A DNA stretch of 64,000 nucleotides from Streptomyces sp. NRRL S-31 (GTDB taxonomy: Bacteria > Actinomycetota > Actinomycetes > Streptomycetales > Streptomycetaceae). The first letter of the stretch is position 1. Each line of letters begins with the position of its first letter. Made by a program: the position numbers and the translations under genes. Below, in pieces: positions 10,279-21,161 of this stretch. The stretch lies in assembly GCF_000718775.1 (NCBI RefSeq), contig NZ_JOCB01000074.1:1-64000 (forward strand), written 5' to 3'. The notes below the pieces were generated by a model. It was not told the DNA's origin and did not search any database. It saw only the letters and a list, made by a program, of their open reading frames with translations.

Positions 10279-12199
10279 CGATGGCCTCCTTCAGCGCCGC
10301 GGCGAGCTGCTCCGCCTTGAACGGCATGCCGTTGACCTGGTTGTAGGAGTGGGCGTCGACCAGGTACTTCGCCCGGACGAGGGTGGCGAGCTGCCCGAGG
10401 TTCATCTCGGGGATGACCACCTTGTCGTACCCCTTCAGGACCGTGCCGAGGTTGCGCGGGAAGGGGTTGAGGTGGCGCAGGTGGACCTGGGCGATGGACT
10501 CGCCGGCCGCGCGCAGCCGCCGTACCGCCGCCGTGATCGGGCCGTACGTCGAGCCCCAGCCCAGCACCAGCGTCCGCGCGCCGTGCGGGTCGTCCACCTC
10601 CACGTCCGGCACGTCGATGCCGTCGATCTTGGCCTGGCGGGTGCGGACCATGAAGTCGTGGTTGGCCGGGTCGTAGGAGATGTTGCCCGTGCCGTCCTGC
10701 TTCTCGATGCCGCCGATGCGGTGTTCCAGGCCCGGGGTGCCCGGGATCGCCCACGGCCGGGCGAGCGTCCGCGCGTCCCGCTTGTACGGCCAGAAGACCT
10801 CGGAGCCGTCCGGGAGCGTGTGGTTCGGGCCCGCCGCGAACCGCACGCGCAGGTCCGGCAGCTCCTCCAGCTCGGGGATGCGCCACGGCTCGGAGCCGTT
10901 GGCCAGGTAGCCGTCGGACAGCAGCATCACCGGCGTGCGGTACGTCAGCGCGATCCGCGCCGCCTCCACGGCGGCGTCGAAGCAGTCCGCCGGGGTCCTC
11001 GGCGCGACCACCGGCACCGGCGCCTCGCCGTTGCGGCCGTACATCGCCTGGAGCAGGTCGGCCTGCTCGGTCTTGGTCGGCAGACCCGTCGACGGACCGC
11101 CGCGCTGGATGTCCACCACCAGCAGCGGCAGCTCCAGCGACACCGCGAGGCCGATCGTCTCCGACTTCAGCGCCACACCGGGCCCCGACGTCGTCGTCAC
11201 CGCCAGCGAACCGCCGAACGCCGCGCCCAGCGCCGCGCCGATGCCCGCGATCTCGTCCTCGGCCTGGAAGGTGCGCACGCCGAAGTTCTTGTGCCGGCTC
11301 AGCTCGTGCAGGATGTCCGAGGCCGGGGTGATCGGGTACGACCCCAGGAACAGCGGCAGCTCCGCCTGGCGGGACGCCGCGATCAGGCCGTAGGCCAGGG
11401 CGAGGTTGCCGGAGATGTTCCGGTAGGTGCCCACGGGGAAGGCCTTGGCGGCCGGGGCGACCTCGTAGGAGACCGCGAAGTCCTCGGTGGTCTCGCCGAA
11501 GTTCCAGCCCGCGCGGAACGCGGCGATGTTGGCCGCGGCGATGTCCGGCTTCTTCGCGAACTTCGACTTCAGGAACTTCTCGGTGCCCTCGGTGGGCCGG
11601 TGGTACATCCAGCTCAGCAGGCCCAGCGCGAACATGTTCTTGCTGCGCTCGGCCTCCTTGCGGGAGAGGTCGAACTCCTTCAGCGCCTCGACCGTGAGCG
11701 TGGTCAGCGGCACCGGGTGGAGGTTGTAGCCGTCGAGCGAGCCGTCCTGGAGCGGGTCGCCGGCGTAGCCGACCTTCTGGAGGGCGCGCTTGGTGAACTC
11801 GTCGGTGTTGACGATGATCTCGGCCCCGCGCGGGAGGTCGCCGATGTTGGCCTTCAGGGCGGCCGGGTTCATGGCGACCAGGACGTTGGGCGCGTCCCCG
11901 GGGGTGAGGATGTCGTGGTCGGCGAAGTGGAGCTGGAAGGACGAGACACCGGGCAGGGTGCCTGCGGGGGCGCGGATCTCGGCGGGGAAGTTCGGGAGCG
12001 TGGAGAGGTCGTTGCCGAAGGAAGCGGTCTCCGAGGTGAACCGGTCCCCGGTGAGCTGCATGCCGTCACCCGAGTCCCCCGCGAACCGGATGATCACCCG
12101 GTCCAAGCGCCGCACGTCCTTCGCGCCGCCCGGTTTGCGCTGCTCTCCCACGACGGTTCCGTCGGTCTGCTCCGCTGGGCTGCTGACCTGGCTGGTCAC
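10271..12199 (-). CDS. korA: 2-oxoacid:acceptor oxidoreductase, alpha subunit
   Basis: Fused gamma-alpha subunit of 642 residues. The N-terminal domain carries the gamma-type motif GDSGDGMQLTGDRF (about residues 31-44). The following domain is the pyrimidine-binding half of the TPP enzyme (SYPITPASDILHEL, AEDEIAGIGAALGA). The GTG start was chosen for AAGGAGGTCC just upstream; the frame is open to 12247 but without a better site. Forms one operon with korB. Reduced ferredoxin from this enzyme is a possible electron donor for the nearby incomplete complex I, which is inference. Confidence 0.93.
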
Positions 12200-12536
12200 T
12201 GAACTGGACCTCCTTCGAGGCGGCTGTCCGGGGCCTGGTCGTCCCACGGACCATCCCAGATCAACCCTACGTCGGTCAGGGTCGCCTTCCCGAGGTCATC
12301 CGTGGATCGGACGACATTTCGAGACGGCCTGTCGCGCTGCGTTCACATCATGTCCCGCATCGCTGAAGCGCCGCTCAAGACGCTCCCGCGCGTTCCCAGG
12401 TTCTTCCCCGCGGGTTCCCACAAGGTCGTGGTCCGTCCCCCTACGGGTCATTCCGGTGTCCCCCGGGGGTCGTTTCCGGCCTCGCTCGGGGTCTTTCCGG
12501 CCAGCCGCCCCCGCCGGGGGCCCGCGGCCATCGGCG
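12200..12536. other. intergenic region between korA and the response regulator gene
   Basis: About 340 bases without a gene. It should contain the minus-strand promoter for korA-korB. AAGGAGG is at its left edge. The right half is C-rich with alternating CCCGGGGG runs and could hold the terminator of the response regulator gene. I see no clear -10/-35 pair. Confidence 0.4.
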
Positions 12537-13196
12537 CTAGGAGTTGAGGTAGGTGAGAACGGCCAGAACCCGCCGGTGATCGCCCTCGCTCGGAGCCAGT
12601 CCGAGCTTCAGGAAGATGTTGCTGACGTGCTTCTCCACGGCGCCGTCACTGACCACCAGCTGACGGGCGACCGCCGAGTTCGTCCGGCCCTCCGCCATCA
12701 GCCCGAGCACCTCGCGCTCCCGGGGCGTCAGCCCGGCCAGCACGTCCTGCTTGCGGCTGCGTCCGAGCAACTGCGCGACCACCTCGGGGTCCAGCGCCGT
12801 ACCGCCCTCCGCCACCCGCACCACCGCGTCCACGAACTCCCGCACGTCCGCGACCCGGTCCTTGAGCAGATAGCCCACGCCCCGGCTGGAACCGGCCAGC
12901 AGTTCGGTGGCGTAGCGCTCCTCGACGTACTGCGACAGCACGAGCACCCCGAGCCCGGGGTGCAGCCGGCGCAGCGTCACGGCCGCCCGGACGCCCTCGT
13001 CGGTGTGGGTCGGCGGCATCCGTACGTCCGCCACCACCACGTCGGGCAGCTCGCCCCGGCCGTCCAGGTCGGCGATGGTCTTCACCAGCGCGTCCGCGTC
13101 GCCGACGCCCGCCACCACCTCGTGCCCGCGGTCGGTCAGCAACCGGGTCAGGCCCTCCCTGAGCAGCACTGAATCCTCGGCGATGACCACCCGCAC
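12537..13196 (-). CDS. NarL/LuxR-family response regulator
   Basis: Two-domain response regulator of about 219 residues. The receiver domain shows the acidic pair (VIAEDS, residues 5-9), the phosphorylation site in VVADVRMPP (about residue 55) and the conserved Lys in YLLKDRV. The C-terminal LuxR helix-turn-helix begins [15 protein letters not shown]. The GTG at 13196 gives the family's usual VRVVIAEDS opening and has GGAGG five bases upstream; GTG at 13208 is an alternative. It lies downstream of two sensor kinases and is probably phosphorylated by one or both. Targets unknown; the neighbouring korAB and nuo operons are candidates. Confidence 0.88.
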   Translation of the reverse strand: MRVVIAEDSVLLREGLTRLLTDRGHEVVAGVGDADALVKTIADLDGRGELPDVVVADVRMPPTHTDEGVRAAVTLRRLHPGLGVLVLSQYVEERYATELLAGSSRGVGYLLKDRVADVREFVDAVVRVAEGGTALDPEVVAQLLGRSRKQDVLAGLTPREREVLGLMAEGRTNSAVARQLVVSDGAVEKHVSNIFLKLGLAPSEGDHRRVLAVLTYLNS

Positions 13197-13402
13197 CCTG
13201 TCCTCCACGATCTTCCGGTCCCCCACAGCCCGAGCCTCGCGCCCCGTTCCCCGGGACGGCGTCCGTCGCACCGTCCTCCGGGGGACCAGCATTCCAGGAT
13301 TCGCGCCGCACCGCCGCCGTAGGGGGGAAGAACGGCGGCCGGCAGGCGCCGGCGCAGGGACCACCCGCAGAGCCGGGTACGTCCTCGGGCCGGGGTTCGG
13401 CC

Positions 13403-14728
13403 TCAGCCGCGCCAGGGCAGCTCCGCGATGACCCGGGTGGGGCCGCCGGCCGGGGAGTCCACCAGCAGGACGCCGTCCACCGCGTCCAGGCGCGCGGCGA
13501 GACCGGCCAGTCCGGAGCCCCGGGCGAGGTCGGCGCCGCCCACGCCGTCGTCGGTCACCTGGAGCATCAGCCGGTCGTCCGCGCGCCACACGTCGACCGA
13601 GGCGGTCCGGGCCCGGCTGTGCTTGCCGACGTTCTGGAGCAGCTCGGAGACGGTGAAGTAGGCGATGCCCTCGATGGCCGGCGTAGGCCGGGCGGGCAGG
13701 TCGACCTCCACCGTCACCGGCACCGTGCAGCGGGAGGCGACCGACGACAGGGCCGCGTCCAGACCGCGGTCGGTGAGCACGGCCGGGTGGATGCCCCGGG
13801 CCAGGTCACGCAGCTCCCGGAGCGCCGTCTTCACCTCGCCGTGCGCCTCCTCCACCATCCGCGCCGCCGACCGCGGGTCCTCCTTCAGCCGCTCCTTCGC
13901 CAGCCCCAGGTCCATGGCCAGGCTGACCAGCCGCGCCTGCGCCCCGTCGTGCAGGTCCCGCTCGATACGGCGCAGGTCGGCGGCGGCCGTGTCGACCACG
14001 GTGCCCCGGTTCGACTCCAGCTCCACCACCCGCGCCGACAGCGGCGACGGCCCGAGCAGCCCGCGCACGAGCAGCCCGTCCACGGTCGTCAGGGCCCGCA
14101 CCAGCCACGGCGCGGCCAGCGTGAGGACCAGCCCGACCAGCGCGGTCACGGTGATCTCGAACGGGTTGTCGAGATAGACGCTGTGGTGGGCGTCGCCGTA
14201 CAGCTGGAGACCGTCCTGCCCGGCGTAGGCCGGGAACGCCCAGAACCACAGGGGATACGTCAGCAACGCCCAGCCGAGCGTCCAGAAGCACACCGCCACC
14301 GAGAACGAGAACACCGCCCACGGGAACTGCACCAGCGCGTACAGCGCCTGCCGCCACGAGGAGCCGCTCTTGAGCAGCGCGCCCACCCAGGCGGCCGGGC
14401 CCGGCTTGCGCGGTCGCAGCGGCTCGGGGTCGGCCACCTCCAAGGCGAGCAGCCCGCGCGCGCGGCTCCGCTCCAGCACGCCGAAGCCCCGGCAGCCGGC
14501 GAGCGCGACCGCCAGCACCGGGATGCCGAGGAAGGTCACCAGCAGGCCCGCGCCGAGGGCGACCATCGTCACCGTCCAGCTGAACAGCGCCACCGAGACC
14601 GGCAGGCCCAGCAGCACGTAGGCGAACTCGCGCCAGCTGCGCGCCTCGATCGGCGCCCGCAGCGCGGCGGGCAGCCGGTGGCGCGGCCCGCTCGGGTGGG
14701 CGTACCCCTGTCCGTACTCCGTGGCCAT
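13403..14728 (-). CDS. sensor histidine kinase (HisKA_3 type), first paralogue
   Basis: Membrane kinase of 441 residues. The N-terminal Streptomyces-type sensor domain has about four hydrophobic segments (residues 30-200). The dimerisation helix carries the phospho-acceptor His in [16 protein letters not shown], and the C-terminal ATPase has [12 protein letters not shown] and [18 protein letters not shown]. The ATG start follows a long upstream frame that is not coding. The catalytic half is nearly identical at the DNA level to the kinase upstream, indicating duplication. Partner is the response regulator just downstream. Confidence 0.9.
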   Translation of the reverse strand: MATEYGQGYAHPSGPRHRLPAALRAPIEARSWREFAYVLLGLPVSVALFSWTVTMVALGAGLLVTFLGIPVLAVALAGCRGFGVLERSRARGLLALEVADPEPLRPRKPGPAAWVGALLKSGSSWRQALYALVQFPWAVFSFSVAVCFWTLGWALLTYPLWFWAFPAYAGQDGLQLYGDAHHSVYLDNPFEITVTALVGLVLTLAAPWLVRALTTVDGLLVRGLLGPSPLSARVVELESNRGTVVDTAAADLRRIERDLHDGAQARLVSLAMDLGLAKERLKEDPRSAARMVEEAHGEVKTALRELRDLARGIHPAVLTDRGLDAALSSVASRCTVPVTVEVDLPARPTPAIEGIAYFTVSELLQNVGKHSRARTASVDVWRADDRLMLQVTDDGVGGADLARGSGLAGLAARLDAVDGVLLVDSPAGGPTRVIAELPWRG

Positions 14729-14933
14729 CGGTGTCGTCCCGTTCTCCTCGTCCTGGCGGCGGTTCAGCCGTACTCCCAGGGTGGTCCGCCGCGCGCCCGT
14801 CCGACATGGAGGCCGTCGGCGTCCTGAGCGGGGGGTTTTCCCCACCCCGGGCGACCCCGGAACGACCCCGGGGGCGCCCCGGGACGGCCTCGGGGCGCTC
14901 CCGGGACCCCTTCGAAGCCCGGCGGCGGGGGCG

Positions 14934-16205
14934 TCACCCCTGCCGGTCCCGCCACGGCAGTTCCGCGGTGACCACCGTCGGGCCACCGGCCGGGGAGTCG
15001 ACCACGAACAGGCCGTCCACCGCGCCCAGCCGCTCCGCCAGGCCCCGCATGCCGCTGCCGGCGTCCAGCCGGGCGCCGCCCCGGCCGTCGTCGGTCACCT
15101 GGAGCATCAGCCGGTCGTCCGCGCGCCACACGTCCACCGAGGCGGTCCGGGCCGCGCTGTGCTTGCTGACGTTCTGGAGCAGCTCGGAGACGGTGAAGTA
15201 GGCGATGCCCTCGATGGCCGCCGCCGGCCGGGCCGGCAGGTCCACGGTCACCCTCACCGGCACCGTGCAGCGGGAGGCGACCGACGACAGGGCCGCGTCC
15301 AGACCGCGGTCGGTGAGCACGGCCGGGTGGATGCCCCGGGCCAGGTCGCGCAGCTCCTGGAGGGCCAGCTTCACCTCGCCGTGCGCCTCGTCCACCATCG
15401 CCGCCGCCGCGTCGGGGTCCTCCAGCAGCTTCTCCTTGGCCAGGCCGAGCCCCATGGCCAGGTTGACCAGCCGCGCCTGAGCCCCGTCGTGCAGGTCCCG
15501 CTCGATCCGGCGCAGGTCCGCCGCGGCCGTGTCGACCACGATCCCGCGGTCGGACTCCAGTTCGGCGATGCGGCGCTCCAGCTCGTCCGAGGGCGACAGC
15601 AGCCCGCGCACCATCGCCCGGTCCACGTTCGCCATGGCCCGGGTCAGGTACGGCAGTACCGGCCACAGCACGAACAGCGAGACCAGCACGGTGCAGAAGG
15701 TGAGGATGCCCCAGGGCAGCCGGATCACGTCGTACAGCAGGGTGCGCCAGCCGACCGGGTCCCTCAGCGCCATCCACAGCCGCTGCACCGGGCCTCCGCT
15801 GCGGGCGAGCGGCAGCGGGGTGGGTTCCTCCACCGGCGCCCCGAGCAGCTTCCGGGACCGGGCCCGTTCCAGCTTGCCCAGCTGCCGGGAGCCCAGCAGG
15901 GACAGCGCGAGCAGCGGGAGTCCGATCACGGTGAGGGTCAGGACGCCGCCGACCACCAGCACGGTGAACGCGTAGACGAACCCGAACACCGCCACCGGCA
16001 GGTTCAGCAGGAGATGCGCGATCTCCTTCCAGGTGTGGGCGTCGTAGGCCGGCCGGGGCGGGGGCAGCCGGTGCAGGCCCTCGCGGCCGTTCCGTCCGTC
16101 ACGGTGGTCGCGTCCGTCGCGGTCGTCGCGTCCGTCGCGTCCATCACGGCGGTCGCGTTCGTCGGTGCCGCCGGTCCGGTCGGTGGCGGGGCTGGGAGCG
16201 GTCAT
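14934..16205 (-). CDS. sensor histidine kinase (HisKA_3 type), second paralogue
   Basis: 423 residues with the same layout as its neighbour: sensor domain with about four membrane segments, His in [16 protein letters not shown], then ATPase with LLQNVSKHSAAR and DDGRGGARLDAGSGMRGL. The N-terminus has a repetitive Arg/Asp/Gly stretch (about residues 12-38) not seen in the other copy. ATG at 16205 was chosen over 16238 because it begins the normal length. Divergent from the nuo operon (237 bases between starts), so the system may respond to or control respiration. That is inference from position. Confidence 0.9.
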   Translation of the reverse strand: MTAPSPATDRTGGTDERDRRDGRDGRDDRDGRDHRDGRNGREGLHRLPPPRPAYDAHTWKEIAHLLLNLPVAVFGFVYAFTVLVVGGVLTLTVIGLPLLALSLLGSRQLGKLERARSRKLLGAPVEEPTPLPLARSGGPVQRLWMALRDPVGWRTLLYDVIRLPWGILTFCTVLVSLFVLWPVLPYLTRAMANVDRAMVRGLLSPSDELERRIAELESDRGIVVDTAAADLRRIERDLHDGAQARLVNLAMGLGLAKEKLLEDPDAAAAMVDEAHGEVKLALQELRDLARGIHPAVLTDRGLDAALSSVASRCTVPVRVTVDLPARPAAAIEGIAYFTVSELLQNVSKHSAARTASVDVWRADDRLMLQVTDDGRGGARLDAGSGMRGLAERLGAVDGLFVVDSPAGGPTVVTAELPWRDRQG

Positions 16206-16441
16206 GCTGGTCAGCCTGCCGTGCCCGGCACCCTTCACGCCATGCGGTACGCCGCCCTCCGCCGCCGGGGGAAAACCCCACCCCGGCGGGCTCCGGCCGT
16301 CCCACGGTGTGACGGGCTGCTTACCGTCTCTTTATCAGGGCCTAGACTCCCGTGCGTACAGATCCTCGAATCACGTTGCATCACAGAGTTCACTGGGTCA
16401 CTAGGGCACCAGGTCACGAGGACAGGGAGCGAGGGACGGAC
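16206..16441. promoter_or_regulatory. divergent promoter region of nuo operon and kinase gene
   Basis: Between the kinase and nuoA starts. TAGACT at 16342-16347 is a plausible -10 box for the nuo operon. Downstream are spaced GGTCAC/GGTCAC-like repeats (TCACTGGGTCACTAGGGCACCAGGTCAC, read in two halves at about 16393-16407 and 16408-16420), possibly a regulator site. No convincing -35. Confidence 0.35.
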
Positions 16442-16861
16442 GTGCGGGAGACGTTGGGGGACTCGACGGTCGCCGCGGCACACACCGTCGCGGCCGGCTA
16501 CTTCCGGTCCTACTCGGTGGTCGGACTGCTCGCCCTCATCGGCGTGCTGTTCGTCGCGGTCGCCTTCGGCGCCGGCCGCCTGCTGCGCCCGGTGGTGCCG
16601 ACGCCGGAGAAGCTCCTCACCTACGAGTGCGGTGTCGACCCCGTCGGCGAGGGCTGGGCCCACACCCAGGTCCGCTACTACGTCTACGCGTTCCTCTATG
16701 TGATCTTCGCGGTCGACTCGATCTTCCTGTTCCCCTGGGCGACGGTCTTCGCCGCCCCCGGCTACGGCGCGACGACCCTCGTGGAGATGTTCGTCTTCCT
16801 GGGCTTCCTCGCCGTGGGCCTGCTGTACGCATACAAGAAGGGCGTCCTGACATGGACGTGA
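16442..16861 (+). CDS. nuoA: NADH-quinone oxidoreductase subunit A
   Basis: Small membrane subunit of complex I, 139 residues with three transmembrane helices (about residues 20-42, 82-102, 110-130). The conserved loop [15 protein letters not shown] lies between helices 1 and 2; its Cys takes part in the quinone-site conformational switch. The GTG start was chosen because GGGAGCGAGGGA precedes it. First gene of a ten-gene operon; its end overlaps nuoB by 10 bases. Confidence 0.93.
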   Translation: MRETLGDSTVAAAHTVAAGYFRSYSVVGLLALIGVLFVAVAFGAGRLLRPVVPTPEKLLTYECGVDPVGEGWAHTQVRYYVYAFLYVIFAVDSIFLFPWATVFAAPGYGATTLVEMFVFLGFLAVGLLYAYKKGVLTWT

Positions 16862-17496
16862 ACCCCTCGGTGTCCGAGCCCGTACCCGTGTCCGAGCCCG
16901 TACCCGTGTCCGAGCCCGTCGCGCTGCCGGAGCCCAAGCGGCTGGGTGCCCTGTCCCGTCTGGCGCCCGAGCCGATGAAGGTGGTCCTGAACTGGGGCCG
17001 CCGCTATTCGCTGTGGGTGTTCAACTTCGGCCTCGCCTGCTGCGCGATCGAGTTCATCGCCGCGTCGATGGCCCGCCACGACTTCATCCGGCTCGGCGTC
17101 ATCCCCTTCGCGCCCGGGCCCCGCCAGGCCGACCTGATGGTGGTGTCGGGCACCGTCACGGACAAGATGGCCCCGGCCGTCAAGCGCCTGTACGAGCAGA
17201 TGCCCGAGCCGAAGTACGTCATCTCCTTCGGCGCCTGCTCCAACTGCGGCGGCCCCTACTGGGACTCCTACTCCGTCACCAAGGGTGTCGACCAGATCAT
17301 CCCGGTGGACGTGTACGTCCCCGGCTGCCCGCCGCGCCCCGAGGCGCTGCTCCAGGGCATCCTCAAGCTCCAGGAGAAGATCGCCCGCGAGTCGCTGGGG
17401 GAGCGGTACGGCACCTCCCGGCCCTCCGCGGCCGCCCTCCGGAGCGGACTGGTCCGGCCGCCGGCCCCGGCCGCCCCCGAGGAGGGAACCCGATGA
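16852..17496 (+). CDS. nuoB: NADH-quinone oxidoreductase subunit B
   Basis: Peripheral-arm subunit of 214 residues that holds the terminal [4Fe-4S] cluster N2. All four cluster cysteines are visible: the adjacent pair in LACCAIEF, one in [10 protein letters not shown] and one in VPGCPPRP. The N-terminus carries three near-perfect repeats of VSEPVP (about residues 6-23), which is unusual. The C-terminus is extended and Ala/Pro-rich. The end overlaps the next start (ATGA). Confidence 0.94.
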   Translation: MDVNPSVSEPVPVSEPVPVSEPVALPEPKRLGALSRLAPEPMKVVLNWGRRYSLWVFNFGLACCAIEFIAASMARHDFIRLGVIPFAPGPRQADLMVVSGTVTDKMAPAVKRLYEQMPEPKYVISFGACSNCGGPYWDSYSVTKGVDQIIPVDVYVPGCPPRPEALLQGILKLQEKIARESLGERYGTSRPSAAALRSGLVRPPAPAAPEEGTR

Positions 17497-18983
17497 GCGC
17501 CGGCGCCGGCTGGCTGCCCGCCCCCGCCGACGAACTCTTCGGTGCGGACGCCACGGCCGAGGAGGCGTACGACCTGCTGACCGTGGACGTACCGCCGTCC
17601 GCCTGGCTCACCGCCCTGGAGACGGCTCGTACGACCCTGTCCTGCACGTACTTCGACTGGCTGAGCGCGGTCGACGAGCCCGGCACCGGCTTCCGGGTCT
17701 CCGCGCACGTCGTCGCCCTGCACCCGGTGCGCCGCCTGCTCGTCCGTACGACGGTCCCGCACGAGGCACCGGTCCTGCCGTCCGCCGTCGGCGTCTACGC
17801 GGGCGCCGGCTGGCACGAGCGCGAGACCCACGAGATGTTCGGCGTCGTCTTCGAGGGCCACCCCGGGCTGGACCACCTGCTGCTCCCCGAGAACTTCGAG
17901 GGCCACCCGCTCCGCAAGGACTTCGTGCTCGCCGCCCGAGTCGCCAAGGCATGGCCGGGCGCCAAGGAGCCGGGCGAGTCCGAGCATGGCGGCCCCAAGC
18001 GACGCCAGATGCTGCCCCCGGGCGTGCCCGACCCGAACGAGTGGGGCCCGCTGAAGGGCCAGCTGCCGCCCGCCCCGGCCCGCCCCGCCCGCGCCGCGGC
18101 CGGACGTGCGGCGGCCGCGGGGACGGCGGGGGAGCGGCCGGCCCGTGCGGCGGGCGAGCGTCCGGTACGGCGCACCCGCTCGGTGTCGGAAGGCTCGGCC
18201 AGCCAGGCGGCACAGGCCCCGCGACAGGACGGGACGCCCGAGGCTGCTGGTGCTGGTGCTGGTGCTGGTGCTGGTGCTGGTGCCGGTGCCGGCGCCGGCA
18301 CCCGGCCGCGTCGGACGCGCAGCGCGAGCGAGGGCTCGGTGAGCCAGCAGCCGGCGCCCGCCGAGGACGCGGCACCGCGCGGGCAGGACGCGGCCGAGGG
18401 GCCGGCCGCCGAGGCATCGGTGGCCCACGAGCCCGGCCCGGGCCCCGCGACCGCACGGCCCCGCCGGGCACGCAGCGCCTCGCAGGGCTCGGCGTCGCAG
18501 CGCGCCGGGACACCTGAACCGGCCTCCCCGGAAGCGGCGGAAGCGCCGGGAGCCGCAGAGTCCGCGGAGAGCGCGGAAGCGTCGGAAACCCCGGGAGCCG
18601 CAGGACCGGCGGAACCGGGCGGTCCCGCTCGCCCCGCCCGCCGCGGCGCGGCCCCGCGCAGCTCGGACGCCCCGTGGCACCACGCCCGCCCGGCCTTCGA
18701 CGACCAGGAGGCGACCCCCGGCCCCGAGGCGACCCCCGGCCCCGAGGCGACCCCCGAACCCGAAGGGGCCCCCGAACCCGGAGGGGCCCCCGAGCCGGAA
18801 CGGTCCCCGCGCAGCGAACCGGAGACCGCGCCCGAGCCCCAACCGGAGCCCGCGCCCGCGCCCGCGCCCCAGCCGGACCCCGCGCCCGAGGACGCCCCTG
18901 ACGACACCCCTCCCGTCCCTCCCGCTCCTCCCACGCCCCCCACCCCAGGCACCCCCGACGACCCCGCAGGAGGCCCGCAGTGA
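17493..18983 (+). CDS. nuoC: NADH-quinone oxidoreductase subunit C with long disordered tail
   Basis: 496 residues, of which only about the first 190 are the normal NuoC fold (hallmark [17 protein letters not shown] and [16 protein letters not shown]). The rest is low-complexity. Three copies of a short Arg/Ser motif of the form R-x-R-S-x-S-x-G-S-x-S-Q occur near residues 228, 272 and 326. There is an Ala-Gly run from a GGTGCT microsatellite, then Pro/Glu-rich repeats ([12 protein letters not shown]). Complex I normally has NuoD next; here nuoH follows directly. No NuoD-like sequence is present in the tail. The tail may bind a partner, or be neutral expansion. Confidence 0.88.
   Translation: MSAGAGWLPAPADELFGADATAEEAYDLLTVDVPPSAWLTALETARTTLSCTYFDWLSAVDEPGTGFRVSAHVVALHPVRRLLVRTTVPHEAPVLPSAVGVYAGAGWHERETHEMFGVVFEGHPGLDHLLLPENFEGHPLRKDFVLAARVAKAWPGAKEPGESEHGGPKRRQMLPPGVPDPNEWGPLKGQLPPAPARPARAAAGRAAAAGTAGERPARAAGERPVRRTRSVSEGSASQAAQAPRQDGTPEAAGAGAGAGAGAGAGAGAGTRPRRTRSASEGSVSQQPAPAEDAAPRGQDAAEGPAAEASVAHEPGPGPATARPRRARSASQGSASQRAGTPEPASPEAAEAPGAAESAESAEASETPGAAGPAEPGGPARPARRGAAPRSSDAPWHHARPAFDDQEATPGPEATPGPEATPEPEGAPEPGGAPEPERSPRSEPETAPEPQPEPAPAPAPQPDPAPEDAPDDTPPVPPAPPTPPTPGTPDDPAGGPQ
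18244..18299 (+). repeat. GGTGCT hexanucleotide microsatellite in nuoC
   Basis: About nine hexanucleotide units (GGTGCT, later GGTGCC) code for an Ala-Gly run in the NuoC tail. Length change by whole units keeps the frame. Confidence 0.85.
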
Positions 18984-19948
18984 ACGGCGCGCTCGACGTC
19001 GCCCTGCGGCTCCTGGCCGTCTTCGTCGTCTTCCTCACCTTCCCGCTGATCGTCGGCCAGACCGAGCACAAGGTGATGGCCCACATGCAGGGCCGCCTCG
19101 GCCCGATGTACGCGGGCGGCTTCCACGGCTGGGCCCAGCTGATCGCCGACGGCGTGAAGTTCGCGCAGAAGGAGGACGTGGTCCCGGCCGGTGCCGACCG
19201 CCGCGTCTTCCAGCTCGCCCCCGCCGTGGCCCTGCTGCCGTACCTCCTCGTCCTGCTCGCCGTCCCCATCGGCCCGGGCGAGGGCGCCGTCGGCCAGGTG
19301 CTGGACGCCGGCGTGTTCTTCGTGCTCGCGGTCATGGGCGTCGGCGTGCTCGGCTCGCTGATGGCCGGCTGGGCCAGCGCCAACAAGTTCTCCCTGCTCG
19401 GCGGGCTGCGCACGGCCGCCCAGCTGCTCGCCTACGAACTGCCGATGCTGCTGGCGGCGGCCTCCGTCGCCATGGCGGCCGGCACGGTCTCCCTGCCCGG
19501 CATCCTGCACGCCTTCCACTGGTGGTGGGTGCCGTGGCAGATCGTCGGCGCGATCGTCTTCTTCGTCGCCGGACTGGCCGAGCTGCAACGCCCGCCGTTC
19601 GACATGCCGGTCGCCGATTCGGAGATCATCTTCGGCGCCTACACCGAGTACACGGGTCTGCGTTTCGCGCTCTTCCTGCTCGCCGAGTACGCCGGCATCG
19701 TCGTCCTGTGCGGCCTGACCACCGTGCTCTTCCTGGGCGGCTGGCACGGCCCGTGGGGCGCCGACGGCCTCGGCTGGGTGTGGACCCTGCTGAAGACCGC
19801 GATCCTCGCCTTCCTGGTCATCTGGCTCCGCGTGACCTACCCGCGGCTGCGCGAGGACCAGCTCCAGAAGCTCTCCTGGACCCTCCTCGTCCCGCTCTCC
19901 CTCGCCCAGATCGCCCTCACCGGCATCGTCAAGGTGGTGATCGACTAA
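18980..19948 (+). CDS. nuoH: NADH-quinone oxidoreductase subunit H
   Basis: Membrane subunit at the quinone-binding junction, 322 residues with about eight helices. Conserved motifs include [11 protein letters not shown] near residue 33, ELPMLLA near residue 153, and the acidic loop [27 protein letters not shown] (cited in two halves; about residues 198-225). The GTG start overlaps the end of nuoC by four bases. It directly follows nuoC, where nuoD, E, F and G would stand in a full operon. Confidence 0.94.
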   Translation: MNGALDVALRLLAVFVVFLTFPLIVGQTEHKVMAHMQGRLGPMYAGGFHGWAQLIADGVKFAQKEDVVPAGADRRVFQLAPAVALLPYLLVLLAVPIGPGEGAVGQVLDAGVFFVLAVMGVGVLGSLMAGWASANKFSLLGGLRTAAQLLAYELPMLLAAASVAMAAGTVSLPGILHAFHWWWVPWQIVGAIVFFVAGLAELQRPPFDMPVADSEIIFGAYTEYTGLRFALFLLAEYAGIVVLCGLTTVLFLGGWHGPWGADGLGWVWTLLKTAILAFLVIWLRVTYPRLREDQLQKLSWTLLVPLSLAQIALTGIVKVVID

Positions 19949-19950
19949 CC

Positions 19951-20556
19951 ATGTCCAGCCCGTCGCCCGACCACCACGACTCGTCGACGCCCTCCGGACG
20001 GCCCCGCCGGTCGTTCCCCGGTTCCGGCCTCGCCAAGGGCCTGGCCGTCACCCTGCGCACGATGACGCGGAAGTCCGTCACCGACCAGTACCCGGACGCC
20101 CTGCCCGAGCTGCCGCCCCGCACCCGCGGGGTGATCGGGCTGTTCGAGGAGAACTGCACGGTCTGCATGCTGTGCGCCCGCGAGTGCCCGGACTGGTGCA
20201 TCTACATCGACTCCCACAAGGAGACCGTGCCGCCCGCCGCCCCCGGCGGCCGGGAACGCAGCCGCAACGTCCTCGACCGCTTCGCGATCGACTTCTCCCT
20301 GTGCATGTACTGCGGTATCTGCATCGAGGTCTGTCCTTTCGACGCGCTGTTCTGGTCCCCCGAGTTCGAGTACGCCGAGACCGACATCCGCGACCTCACC
20401 CACGAGCGGGACAAGCTCCGCGAGTGGATGTGGACCGTGCCGGCCCCGCCCGCCCTGGACCCCGGCGCGGAGGAGCCCAAGGAGATCGCCGCGGCCCGCA
20501 AGACCGCCGAGAAGCTGGCCGCCGCCCAGGCCGAACCCCGGGAGGGCGAGTCGTGA
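19951..20556 (+). CDS. nuoI: NADH-quinone oxidoreductase subunit I
   Basis: Peripheral subunit with two [4Fe-4S] clusters, 201 residues. The first ligand set is [12 protein letters not shown] (about residues 69-80) and the second [12 protein letters not shown] (about residues 119-130). An N-terminal extension and C-terminal charged helix flank the ferredoxin core. It begins two bases after nuoH ends and overlaps nuoJ by four. Confidence 0.94.
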   Translation: MSSPSPDHHDSSTPSGRPRRSFPGSGLAKGLAVTLRTMTRKSVTDQYPDALPELPPRTRGVIGLFEENCTVCMLCARECPDWCIYIDSHKETVPPAAPGGRERSRNVLDRFAIDFSLCMYCGICIEVCPFDALFWSPEFEYAETDIRDLTHERDKLREWMWTVPAPPALDPGAEEPKEIAAARKTAEKLAAAQAEPREGES

Positions 20557-21161
20557 ACCCCGCCGCAACCACGGCCGCCGTGACCGCCGCCGGCCCGCAC
20601 GGCTTCCTCTCCCCGACCGGCGTCGAGATCGCGTTCCTGCTCGTCGGCCTGGTCACCCTCGGCGCCGCCCTGGTCACCGTCACCACCCGGCAACTGGTGC
20701 ACGCCGCGCTGTGGCTGGTGGTCGCGCTCGGCGGGCTCGCCGTGGAGTACCTGCTGCTCACGGCCGAGTTCATCGCCTGGGTGCAGGTCCTCATCTACGT
20801 CGGTTCCGTCGTCGTCCTGCTGCTCTTCGGGCTGATGCTCACCAAGGCCCCGATCGGCCGCTCCCCGGACGCCGACTCCGGCAACCGCCCGGCCGCCCTG
20901 GCCGTCGCGACCGCCGCCGCCGTCGCCCTGGTGTGGGTGGTCGTGGACGCCTTCCGCACCACCTGGATCGACCTGGACGGCCCGGCCGCCGGCACCACCG
21001 AGGTCACCGGCACGAGTCTGTTCCGGCACTGGGTGCTGCCGTTCGAGGCCCTGTCCGTACTGCTCCTCGCGGCGCTGGTCGGCGCGATCGTGCTGTCCCG
21101 CAAGGACGGGGCGGACGCCGACGCCGCGCCCGCGGTCCCCGGGAAGGACGGCGCCCGCTGA
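20553..21161 (+). CDS. nuoJ: NADH-quinone oxidoreductase subunit J
   Basis: Antiporter-junction membrane subunit, 202 residues with five predicted helices. The conserved segment [20 protein letters not shown] (about residues 66-85) carries the glutamates of helix 3. GTG start overlapping nuoI by four bases; stop shared with nuoK start (TGATG). Confidence 0.92.
   Translation: MNPAATTAAVTAAGPHGFLSPTGVEIAFLLVGLVTLGAALVTVTTRQLVHAALWLVVALGGLAVEYLLLTAEFIAWVQVLIYVGSVVVLLLFGLMLTKAPIGRSPDADSGNRPAALAVATAAAVALVWVVVDAFRTTWIDLDGPAAGTTEVTGTSLFRHWVLPFEALSVLLLAALVGAIVLSRKDGADADAAPAVPGKDGAR

Noticed and set aside
12200..12247. longer korA start
   Set aside because: The extension precedes the strong AAGGAGG site; GTG at 12199 fits better.
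18244..18299. frameshift in nuoC at the microsatellite
   Set aside because: The repeat unit is six bases and the frame continues to a stop that overlaps nuoH by four bases, as the other operon junctions do.
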